Part shown: positions 20,763 to 29,510 of the stretch, piece by piece
How positions within the stretch are numbered: position 1 is the first letter of the stretch
Layout of the letters: each line of letters opens with the position of its first letter
IMG/VR virus record: IMGVR_UViG_3300044470_000351
Location: 1 to 31,798 of that record
Origin: a virus
Length of the DNA: 31,798 nt
Direction: 5' to 3' (one strand)
The notes under the pieces: generated by a model
Databases searched by the model: none
Told to the model about the DNA's origin: nothing
What the model saw: only the letters and a program-made list of their open reading frames with translations
Made by a program: the position numbers and the translations under genes

Positions 20763-23700
20763 ATGTCATACATAGCGCCTATCGGACAAGCAAATTTAAT
20801 AGAAAGACTAGGAACAATTCCTACCCCCTACCCTTCATATGTAACAGTTATTCCTACAGATGATACTTATGCCACTGATGATATATCTATTTCTAATGTA
20901 ATTAGATCACAATCTGATTATGTTACAGTAACTAATCCATATAATAATCTTCATAGCTTAATGCAAAATGAGTTTTATCAAGAAATATGCGATATTTTAA
21001 CTTCTGAATATCAATATGTTATTGATAAATTTAATGAGCTAAAAACTCTTTATAATATTGATTACTATGATGGGGATCAAGATACTTTTTTAAAAAAAAT
21101 AAGCAATATCGCTAATGAATTTAATGTAGTGCTACCTCTTTCTTTTATTCCCTATACTAATATAGAAAATGCCAATGGAGCTACATTAGAAGCATCAGCT
21201 AATGTTACAAAACAAAATGATTTTTTAAGAAACATAGTAAAAAGAATATGGTTAATGAGAAGATGGACAGGGAGCCTTTTTGGATATAAATTACCTGTAA
21301 AACTAATAAATAGGATTGGAGCTGTTCATTTAGGATTATTAACTGTATCCTCCTCTTCCTTTTTAAATAATAGAATATATGAGACCATTGATCCAGTGCA
21401 ATACTCTAATATATATCCTAATTCTTCAACCTATCCTAATAGCATTAGCATTCCTGGGGCTAAAAGTTTTAGTTTGATACAAGACGCTTATTACTATTGG
21501 GATACACAGTTAACATGGGATCAAACTATATTAAACAATTCTTTAGAGTGGGATACTACAGTAGCATTACCTCATTCAGGAAAAAGATTATTTATTGAGA
21601 TAGCCTTAGATAGAGTTATTACTTATATAAATAGTATATCTTCTAATCCCTCTGTTTGCCTAATGGAAAATATTTATTTAGATACTGTGAAATCTTTAGA
21701 AGGATATGTACATAAAATACAAGATATAGTTAATATTGGTTGTCAATTATCATTACTAACAAGTAAGGATGGATACTTTAATACCTACAGTAGTGCTGCT
21801 TCTACTCCAAGCCTAGTGTATACTCATCCTAACATACAAGCCAAATTTCAAGTATTTCCTAATTGGAATCTTTCTGCTCTCTCTGTCTCTGGTTCTTATA
21901 TAAAAATAGGAACTGGTGGGTTTATTAAAAATCAGTATCACACTGCTACTTTTACTATTACTAGTCCTTGTAGTACTACAGGAGTATTAACGTGGGGTGG
22001 TGGTGCTTCTGGTATTTTACCAGTTTCAAACTCATTAGTAACTACAACTCAAGTTGCGGCATATATACAACAGAATCCCCCTGTAGGATGGTCTATTACC
22101 AATATTGGTGCTTTAGTTATAATGTCTACGATTAGTAGCAATGCTCCTACTATCAATGTAGGAAACACAGGAATAGTAATATCTACAATTAATTTTACTC
22201 TATTACAACCAGGAATACCTATAACAATATTACAATCTACTGCTACCTCTGGAACTTCGTCAAGTTTAACTGATATCACACAGAATTGGAGTGTAAATTG
22301 GGCTCAATATTCAACAGCAATAAATATAATAGCAGGTACAGGGGCAGGAAATAGTTATACTGTTGCATCTAACACTACTACCCAAATAACTTTTAATCCT
22401 TCTTCTTATACTTCGGCTCTAGACTCTACCTCTGTATATCAAATTATAGGGACTATAGATTTAAATGTATTTAATAGTTGTGGTTTGAATGGAAGTGTAC
22501 CATCAATACCTACACAGGCATTGGTTCAAATAAAAGATTTACAATCCCCTGTATTTTCTTCTCCTTTATTAACTACAAATGAAATAGTAAATTTAGGAGC
22601 ATTTATTTTAATAAACCATGTAATACACTCAAGAGACATGTACTTTCCTAACTTTACTGTTCCTATTGTTACAAATAATATCTCAGCTATCCCCCAAACT
22701 GCATATAGTACTTGTATTTCTTTACCTAACCCTTATGTAGCAGCAGGGTCTGTACAACTAGGAATAAATATAAATGTTATCATTCCTGCTCCTGTAGTAA
22801 CTCAAAATAATCCTGGACCTTTAGTTATAACCCCTCTTCCTTCTAATAACAGAAATACATATTATTATGCTATTACTCTTACTACTACTACAGTTGCCAC
22901 TACCATTACTATTAGTTCTCTTGATAGCCTAACTAATAATACTTATACTTGTAATTTATCAGTATCTCCATCATTAACATCATTGGTTGCTGTTATGGCT
23001 CAAATAAAAACAGATTTACAAACTAATTCTCTTTCTAATTGGAGTATAACTACAACTGGAAATATCCTTACTATATCCTCTATTTTAAATGAGCTTCACC
23101 AGCAAATAAAGATATATGAACAATATGACAGTATAAAAAGAATATACTATCCTAAAGTTACTACTTTATCCCTTCTCCCTCCCTCTTTCACTACCCCACT
23201 AATAGTTTCCACTTCAGGAGTAACATTTTCTACCGTAACAACTAATAATAATTATCCTTACTCTTTCAAATTTCAAATTTTATACTTGGATAATCTTCAA
23301 GATGGACAATCATTTACTTTAAATGGTATTGAAATACCAGTATATGCTAATGATACCTATCAAAGCATTGCTGAAAGGATAGTATTAGTAGACATCCCTT
23401 CTTGGGATATTTCATGGGGGGCATCTCCGGTTATTCTTAACACTGTTGTAGTTGGATACAATTATTATATTTATATGTCCTATGTTAATCCGTATACTGA
23501 ATTAAATAATTACTCTATATATTCAGGATATACTACAGATTCTTATTATGAACAACAATCTCCTAACCAGTATTTATCAACAGCTCAAATGCAATGTGTA
23601 AATCTACTCCCTCTGTTTGGTATAGATAACTATCCTTCGTTGTATAAAAATCTTGTAGGTGATTACAGGCTTGATAATGGGTCCACATCAGTACTTACAG

Positions 23701-24701
23701 ATTATACTTCTACCTCTCTTACTACTTCATTAAGTGGTACCTCCACAAATGTAACAACAGGGACTAATGGATATATACCATTAGGGACCCCTGGAGTAAC
23801 TAATGGATATAGTGGTATTATTTCCTATTATTATAAATATGCTGGATCGGGCTATTCTTTAGTAAACAATGTAGCATCATATAATCAAAATATGCCCATA
23901 GCTTTTTCTGGTATGACTATAGCCTTTTCTTACAATGTATCCACCCTTACTGCCCAATCAAATAGTGTTATTATAGCAAAACAGAATGCAGCAAAAAGTG
24001 GTGGTTGGGGATTATACTATACTTATGCAGCAGGAGTTGGCACTTTATCTTTATACTCTGTGTCTGCTGGAGGAACCAATACTTGGAGTATAAATATTCC
24101 CACCTCTGGATGGCATAGAGTACTAATAACTCTTAATTCCAACGCTATAGCTACTGCTCCTCTTGCTTCTATTTATATAGATAGTATTATTTATGCTTTA
24201 GCATTTTCTTCCACTGTTTCTGGTACTGCCTATACTTATAATGTAGATACGAGCTATCCTTTATCTATAGGGGGTTTTTCTACTCCTTCCAATAATTTTA
24301 CTGGTTGGCTATCCGATATAAAATTATGGAATAGGGGGCTAACTTCTTATGAAATAGCACAAGAAGTTCCATCTATTTTATCTAGGTTACTCTATCTAAT
24401 AGATACTATTGGAAATTCTCAATATGTTTCGATAGATCATACTACAGGAACTGTTGGATTAAAATTTCAGTATAATCCTTCTGGGTTATTGTCAACAGCT
24501 TATACTGCCCAAAGTACTACTGTAAACAATTTTTATACTGATGAAACATACTCTTTAATTACTTCTAATGCTCTTATAGCTATATCAGAGCTTGGAGTTT
24601 TTGATAGTAGTAATAATCTAATGGCTTATGCTACCTTTCCTTCTGTTATTTATAACCCTAAAGATTACCATTTATCAGTAAATCTTCTAGTTCAGAACTA
24701 A
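20763..24701 (+). CDS. Large baseplate/tail protein (gpI/gp7-like N-terminus) with LamG-like domain
   Basis: In this 1312-residue protein the N-terminal 200 residues (QNEFYQEICDILTSEYQYVI, then NDFLRNIVKRIWLMRRWTGS and LFGYKLPVKLINRIGAVH) read like a wedge or gpI-type protein that links baseplate to fibres. The place after gp6 fits gp7. The rest is beta-rich: three copies of the recurring module (about 392-479, 699-769, 842-902), then a concanavalin/LamG-like domain at about 961-1204. This last has DYRLDNGS, MTIAFSYNVSTLTAQSNSVI, GWHRVLITLNSNAIA and the typical closing FTGWLSDIKLWNRGLTSYEI. LamG folds bind sugars, so this wedge probably carries its own host-binding arm. AGGATAAAG precedes the ATG. 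Confidence 0.65.
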   Translation: MSYIAPIGQANLIERLGTIPTPYPSYVTVIPTDDTYATDDISISNVIRSQSDYVTVTNPYNNLHSLMQNEFYQEICDILTSEYQYVIDKFNELKTLYNIDYYDGDQDTFLKKISNIANEFNVVLPLSFIPYTNIENANGATLEASANVTKQNDFLRNIVKRIWLMRRWTGSLFGYKLPVKLINRIGAVHLGLLTVSSSSFLNNRIYETIDPVQYSNIYPNSSTYPNSISIPGAKSFSLIQDAYYYWDTQLTWDQTILNNSLEWDTTVALPHSGKRLFIEIALDRVITYINSISSNPSVCLMENIYLDTVKSLEGYVHKIQDIVNIGCQLSLLTSKDGYFNTYSSAASTPSLVYTHPNIQAKFQVFPNWNLSALSVSGSYIKIGTGGFIKNQYHTATFTITSPCSTTGVLTWGGGASGILPVSNSLVTTTQVAAYIQQNPPVGWSITNIGALVIMSTISSNAPTINVGNTGIVISTINFTLLQPGIPITILQSTATSGTSSSLTDITQNWSVNWAQYSTAINIIAGTGAGNSYTVASNTTTQITFNPSSYTSALDSTSVYQIIGTIDLNVFNSCGLNGSVPSIPTQALVQIKDLQSPVFSSPLLTTNEIVNLGAFILINHVIHSRDMYFPNFTVPIVTNNISAIPQTAYSTCISLPNPYVAAGSVQLGININVIIPAPVVTQNNPGPLVITPLPSNNRNTYYYAITLTTTTVATTITISSLDSLTNNTYTCNLSVSPSLTSLVAVMAQIKTDLQTNSLSNWSITTTGNILTISSILNELHQQIKIYEQYDSIKRIYYPKVTTLSLLPPSFTTPLIVSTSGVTFSTVTTNNNYPYSFKFQILYLDNLQDGQSFTLNGIEIPVYANDTYQSIAERIVLVDIPSWDISWGASPVILNTVVVGYNYYIYMSYVNPYTELNNYSIYSGYTTDSYYEQQSPNQYLSTAQMQCVNLLPLFGIDNYPSLYKNLVGDYRLDNGSTSVLTDYTSTSLTTSLSGTSTNVTTGTNGYIPLGTPGVTNGYSGIISYYYKYAGSGYSLVNNVASYNQNMPIAFSGMTIAFSYNVSTLTAQSNSVIIAKQNAAKSGGWGLYYTYAAGVGTLSLYSVSAGGTNTWSINIPTSGWHRVLITLNSNAIATAPLASIYIDSIIYALAFSSTVSGTAYTYNVDTSYPLSIGGFSTPSNNFTGWLSDIKLWNRGLTSYEIAQEVPSILSRLLYLIDTIGNSQYVSIDHTTGTVGLKFQYNPSGLLSTAYTAQSTTVNNFYTDETYSLITSNALIAISELGVFDSSNNLMAYATFPSVIYNPKDYHLSVNLLVQN

Positions 24702-24704
24702 AAG

Positions 24705-24716
24705 GACTAATTATAT
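24705..24716 (+). promoter_or_regulatory. Recurring ACTAA-type motif abutting a start
   Basis: GACTAATTATAT directly precedes the ATG at 24717. AAAAGG just upstream could also act as a distant ribosome site. Confidence 0.45.
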
Positions 24717-25943
24717 ATGACAAATAATGCAGGAACAGCTACAAATCTTGGAAATCAACAAGTATCAATATACCAGACTCAACAGTTAGCTTCTATATAT
24801 GGTAATCAATTATTATATGGTGTATTACAGCCTGGAGTAGCAAATGCTAAAGTAACCATTACTCAAAGTGCTGATACTACTTTAATATTCACTATTGCAG
24901 CAGGAACAGAGCTTTTTTTTCAACGTTCTACCTCCTCTGATCCTGCAAGTCAAGGAACTACGGATACCTATATAGTAAAAGTAGTTCTTGCTAGTAATGC
25001 TATCATAAATACTCTCTCTAAAGTCTCTTGGACATCAGGAAATTATGTAGGGTCTAGTAAACTTTATATTATTGCAGATTGGGACTATGCTTATTCTTAT
25101 GCCTCTTTTACTATAGCCAATGATATTAGTATTCTCTCTTATAGCTTTACTGGAAACTATAGCACTACCCAAGGAAATCAAGTTTTAGTAGCAACAATTC
25201 TAAATAACGTAGTAGCTGAATCTCATGCTAATCCTCTATCAACTGCAATTACCTATTTTCATATTTCTTATGAAGGACAAACAGGTAGAGATGTATTAGC
25301 AAGAGTTAATAACAAAAATGAACAATATTTAGTAGAATTTGTTGGGGATGGTAGTGGGGTTCGCATATCCCAAGGTTCTAATTTTGTTGGGGAAAACTTT
25401 ACTTCTCCAGAAACCCTAACTTCTAGCTTTTGGTCTTCTCCTGTATACTACCCTACTAGCAATGACTCCCCTTATTCCAATGTACTTGCTCCTACACTAT
25501 GTACTACTTATATAAATAATGTCACTACAGGAGCATCAATAACTGTATCTTCAGGTAACTATGGTAATTACTATCAAGTAGATTTTTTACGCATCAAATT
25601 TGATGAAATCTCACATACACAAGTATTTGTTTGGGAAAGCTTTTTACAACCAACCAATGGGTTTACTTTTGTACTAGGGTCTACCACACAACAACAATTG
25701 ATTGATTATTTATCTACTGCCCCTGCTTCTGCTCCAGGAACACCTGCATATACTTTAAATGGATTAGGGCATACTTTACTTGTATCAATAAGATTACTAT
25801 CTGCTGTAAATACAGCTAATGTATTATGGCCGGAATCTACAGTAATTTTTAAAGGAAATAATTTATCTGAAAATACTGGGGTTACCAATCATTCAAGATT
25901 TAAATTACCCGTATGGAAGGCATCAGATTTAGGATTATCATAA
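24717..25943 (+). CDS. Tail/baseplate structural protein, family not recognised
   Basis: This 408-residue, beta-rich protein starts TNNAGTATNLGNQQVSIYQT. It includes FHISYEGQTGRDVLARVNN, YYQVDFLRIKFDEISHTQVF and a C-terminal SRFKLPVWKASDLGLS. Its place between the gp7-like and fibre genes would suit a gp8-like wedge protein or a fibre adaptor. No diagnostic motif supports either, and low charge with many Ser, Thr and Asn residues is shared with all its neighbours. Confidence 0.6.
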   Translation: MTNNAGTATNLGNQQVSIYQTQQLASIYGNQLLYGVLQPGVANAKVTITQSADTTLIFTIAAGTELFFQRSTSSDPASQGTTDTYIVKVVLASNAIINTLSKVSWTSGNYVGSSKLYIIADWDYAYSYASFTIANDISILSYSFTGNYSTTQGNQVLVATILNNVVAESHANPLSTAITYFHISYEGQTGRDVLARVNNKNEQYLVEFVGDGSGVRISQGSNFVGENFTSPETLTSSFWSSPVYYPTSNDSPYSNVLAPTLCTTYINNVTTGASITVSSGNYGNYYQVDFLRIKFDEISHTQVFVWESFLQPTNGFTFVLGSTTQQQLIDYLSTAPASAPGTPAYTLNGLGHTLLVSIRLLSAVNTANVLWPESTVIFKGNNLSENTGVTNHSRFKLPVWKASDLGLS

Positions 25944-25953
25944 GGATTAAAAG

Positions 25954-28900
25954 ATGGGTGGATATTACCAATATACAAGTTTAGCACAACTATTAGTTCC
26001 TTCAACAATAGTAGGAACTGACCCTACAGGAATAGACAATACTGCTCCGTTTACAAACACATTGACCTATCCTTCTACCTATAGTTCAACTTCCGCTATT
26101 GGAACAATACCTACTATGATAGCACCTTTCACTGGTGAAGCTATCAATACTAATTTCTATAACTTAGCCTTATCAGCTATTGATAATACTAGTCGTATTA
26201 CTAATATTGAGGCTAGGTCATTATCTTCCTCTTCTTCATTAGTAGGATATGTTACTTACAATGGTCTTACTGAGGCTTTGGGAGAGTTTTATTCAGGAAC
26301 CCCTCTATCTATTTCTTCTGTGAATACTTTTAGTCTAAATTTACAATTGGATGGAACTACTGGTCATAAATTTGCATTTAGGGTAGCAGCAGGATCAGGG
26401 ATAGCGTATATAGGTAGTTCTGTAAATATACCTGCATCTACCTTTAGAACAGTTTTTATTGGTGATGCTACTTATGGTGGAACATATAGCTCCACTGCTA
26501 CTTTATATACCTATTTAATTTCTAAGCTAAGATACAATAGTAATACTGCTTCTTATGGAACTTCAGCTTTTAATGTTACAGGAAACTCTTCTCCTGCAAC
26601 TTATACCTATCCTATAACCATAAATAAAACTTTCATGATTTATATCAATGATAGCTATATGACAGGAACAGGTGCTGTATGTACAATAAATAATACTTAT
26701 ACTAATTTTACAAATTATATGGGTGGTATAGCAAATGCTATGAATGCAGCAGTAGTTGGTACCTTTGGAGTAGCGTATAACAATTTATTTTATGTAGCAC
26801 AAACAGGAAACAATGTAATTATTACTGCTAATAATAATAGGGCTACTGGTGGAGTATATGAATTTTTATTAGCAATGGCAAGTGGAGATACAACCACTAC
26901 CTCTATATTAGGAACAAATTCAGTATATGGTGGGTTAGGAGTATTGAATACTAGTGGTAATACTTCTCAAGTTGAAACATATGATCTTTCTTCTTTCTTA
27001 AATTTTACTTTTACTGGTTCGGCTAACCCTTATTATCTTAATCTTGTAGGCAATGGTCCTTCAATGACTATGGCTTTCCTAGATGGAGACACTTCTGTTT
27101 ACACTACTCCTGGATTTTTCTATAATAATGGTTCTGGTAGTTTTATGGGTCTTTCTGGTCCTACAGCTACTTCATCATTATTAACTTCGCATACTCGCTA
27201 TCCTACTTCCTTAACGTATTCTTCACCTTATATATTAAATTATGGTGGAAATTTAAATGTAAATAATTTTAGTTGTAATAATTTTACTGCTACAGGTACT
27301 GTTACTTATTCAGGAACAGTTTCTTTCTCTGGTGTGCAGGTATTTAGCAATATTACTGCTAATGGAAATTTGACAGTAACTGGAACTACACAAAATGTAG
27401 GTTCTTTTGATGCTGGTACAACTCTTTCTAACTTTCCCTATTCAACAACAACACGATTAAATTATGATGGTATACTGTATGCAGCATTATTTAATGGTGA
27501 TGCTATTGGAATACATCTTCCTACTTACATTTATAACTTTGCCTATAGCTCTGCTGCTCCTTTAGGCTATGGCTATTATAATGATGCTTCTGGTGCTATT
27601 CCTACTAATGGATATGGTGGTCCTTTTTATTATGCCAATGGTGGTGGTACTGGATTTAGTTCACCTCTTACCTTGGCATCTACAAACAATACTGTATTAT
27701 TTAATACTTTTGATATAACATTATCAAAGCCCGCTTCCAACTGTCAAGGACAAGGTATTTCTTATGATTTTGCTATTGATTATGGTATGACTACTCAGCC
27801 CTTTCAAATTTCATTTATATATACCACTCCGAATAATACAAACTATGCTACTGGCTATATATCCGTATTTTTATATGATAAATCTAATTCTAATTTAATT
27901 CCTTTGTCTACTAATCAGATTATTGCTACTAATGGATTGCCCTCTATGTTCTTGGCTACTTTCTTACCTTCTTCCTCTACACAATATAGATTGATATTTC
28001 ACATAACTACATCTACAGATACAGCTTCATATACGTTACAATTTAATGCTGTATCTGTAGTACCACAGACATTCTTGACTACTACCTCTACCATGATAAA
28101 TGCATGGACATCTTATCCTTTAACAATAGGTACATATGGAACAGGAACCACTAATGTTACTTTAGGAACAGGGGGTATAGCCTCTGCTCAATGGAGACGC
28201 TCAGGCTCAGACATGGAAATTTTGTTTAATTACACCCATACCTCTGCGGGTTCTGCGGGCTCGGGAACTACATATTTATTCCCTTTACCTGCTGGTTATA
28301 CTATTGATCAGACAAAATTAACTTCTACGCTAGGAACAGCTACTTTTCTACCAGTTGGACATGGTAAAATAGCAATAGCGGCTAGTACTACTGTTTCCTA
28401 CGCTACTATGTATGTTAATCCCTCACTAACAAATATAAGTACTACAGGTTTAACTTGGTATAATAGTCTTATAATGCAGTACTTATCCTCATTAACAGCA
28501 GAGACCCAAGTAGCTACAGCTAACTCTGGTAATATAACTCAAGCCACTTATTTAGGATATGATTTCTATGCTAAAGTTCCTATTGCTCAATGGAATGTCC
28601 CTACTAATCTTTCTACTGATTATCAAGAATACGCCTATAATAGTAATAATATTACTCCTGCTGCAAACGATACTACTTCTTTTGCATATGGAGCTAATGG
28701 AGTATTGGTTCAATCCTTTTCTACATCTGGGGTTACTCCAATAACAAGATATGTTCAATTTACAAAAACAATAAATAATAGAGATGATTTTGTTGTAGAG
28801 TTCATGAACCCTACCTATCCCTCAGTATGGTTAACAGCTAATCAGCTTGGTTATGGGTATACAGCATTATCTACTACAAATTACTATGGAGTATCCACAA

Positions 28901-29484
28901 CCATAGTGAATAGTACTACAGTTTCTGTAAATTTCTATCAAGCATATGATGTTGGTACTGGTCATACGTGGGCATCAATAAATACATGGTATTGGAGAGT
29001 AAGAAAGAGATCAGTAGGGAATACAGCGGAACAGCCACCCGTAATTCGTGCCGAATATTACACTACCTCTTCTTCTGTAGGTTCTTCAGGAACAGTTATT
29101 AACTGTGATACCATGTTTGAAGACACCCATACTTGTGTTTCTACTCCTGCGTCAGCTTGGAAATTCACTGCCCCTTCTCCTGGAGTATACCAAATGGAAG
29201 TAACCTTGGGGTTACAAACTGGTAAAGTATTCAGTCTGAATGAAATTGATTTAGTAGTTCTTTTCAAGAATGGCACTGCATATTCTACATTATCTTCATA
29301 TAATAATGGTGCTGCTTATACTACTTCAGGGAATTTTGTTATTACTGGTACAAAAACTATAAGATTAAAACCTGGAGACTATATTCAAGCTTTTTACTAT
29401 TATGCTAATTCCCCTTCTTATATTACTTATGCTCTTAGTGCCCCCTATTGCACACGTATAATTGTAGAAAGAATAGGGGCATAA
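25954..29484 (+). CDS. Tail fibre protein with C1q/TNF-like C-terminal domain
   Basis: This 1176-residue protein starts with MGGYYQYTSLAQLLVPSTIV, which may dock to the baseplate. The recurring beta module is at about 222-292. Around residue 740-770 it has the fibre segment AQWRRSGSDMEILFNYTHTS followed by YLFPLPAGYTIDQTKL, a pattern seen in many phage fibre tips. The last 150 residues resemble a C1q/TNF-type jelly roll: TMFEDTHTCVSTPASAWKFT, APSPGVYQMEVTLGLQTGK, TKTIRLKPGDYIQAFYYYAN, ending IIVERIGA. Such trimeric domains bind receptors. AAGGATTAAAAG before the ATG gives a ribosome site. Confidence 0.75.
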   Translation: MGGYYQYTSLAQLLVPSTIVGTDPTGIDNTAPFTNTLTYPSTYSSTSAIGTIPTMIAPFTGEAINTNFYNLALSAIDNTSRITNIEARSLSSSSSLVGYVTYNGLTEALGEFYSGTPLSISSVNTFSLNLQLDGTTGHKFAFRVAAGSGIAYIGSSVNIPASTFRTVFIGDATYGGTYSSTATLYTYLISKLRYNSNTASYGTSAFNVTGNSSPATYTYPITINKTFMIYINDSYMTGTGAVCTINNTYTNFTNYMGGIANAMNAAVVGTFGVAYNNLFYVAQTGNNVIITANNNRATGGVYEFLLAMASGDTTTTSILGTNSVYGGLGVLNTSGNTSQVETYDLSSFLNFTFTGSANPYYLNLVGNGPSMTMAFLDGDTSVYTTPGFFYNNGSGSFMGLSGPTATSSLLTSHTRYPTSLTYSSPYILNYGGNLNVNNFSCNNFTATGTVTYSGTVSFSGVQVFSNITANGNLTVTGTTQNVGSFDAGTTLSNFPYSTTTRLNYDGILYAALFNGDAIGIHLPTYIYNFAYSSAAPLGYGYYNDASGAIPTNGYGGPFYYANGGGTGFSSPLTLASTNNTVLFNTFDITLSKPASNCQGQGISYDFAIDYGMTTQPFQISFIYTTPNNTNYATGYISVFLYDKSNSNLIPLSTNQIIATNGLPSMFLATFLPSSSTQYRLIFHITTSTDTASYTLQFNAVSVVPQTFLTTTSTMINAWTSYPLTIGTYGTGTTNVTLGTGGIASAQWRRSGSDMEILFNYTHTSAGSAGSGTTYLFPLPAGYTIDQTKLTSTLGTATFLPVGHGKIAIAASTTVSYATMYVNPSLTNISTTGLTWYNSLIMQYLSSLTAETQVATANSGNITQATYLGYDFYAKVPIAQWNVPTNLSTDYQEYAYNSNNITPAANDTTSFAYGANGVLVQSFSTSGVTPITRYVQFTKTINNRDDFVVEFMNPTYPSVWLTANQLGYGYTALSTTNYYGVSTTIVNSTTVSVNFYQAYDVGTGHTWASINTWYWRVRKRSVGNTAEQPPVIRAEYYTTSSSVGSSGTVINCDTMFEDTHTCVSTPASAWKFTAPSPGVYQMEVTLGLQTGKVFSLNEIDLVVLFKNGTAYSTLSSYNNGAAYTTSGNFVITGTKTIRLKPGDYIQAFYYYANSPSYITYALSAPYCTRIIVERIGA

Positions 29485-29486
29485 AA

Positions 29487-29498
29487 GACTAATTAGAT
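29487..29498 (+). promoter_or_regulatory. Recurring ACTAA-type motif upstream of the last gene
   Basis: GACTAATTAGAT lies 12 bases ahead of the ATG, with AGAGGA between. The same arrangement (GACTAATTAGAA, then AGAGGA) is at 16575-16586 before the tube gene. Confidence 0.4.
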
Positions 29499-29510
29499 AG
29501 AGGATAAACA

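Noticed and set aside
23755-23780. ACTAATGGATAT text inside the 1312-residue gene, resembling the recurring start motif
   Set aside because: It is in frame and in the middle of a gene with no start after it; it is kept as a warning that the motif can occur by chance in AT-rich coding DNA.
28552-29276. Short open frames on either strand inside the fibre gene
   Set aside because: They are shadows in the AT-rich fibre gene without ribosome sites.
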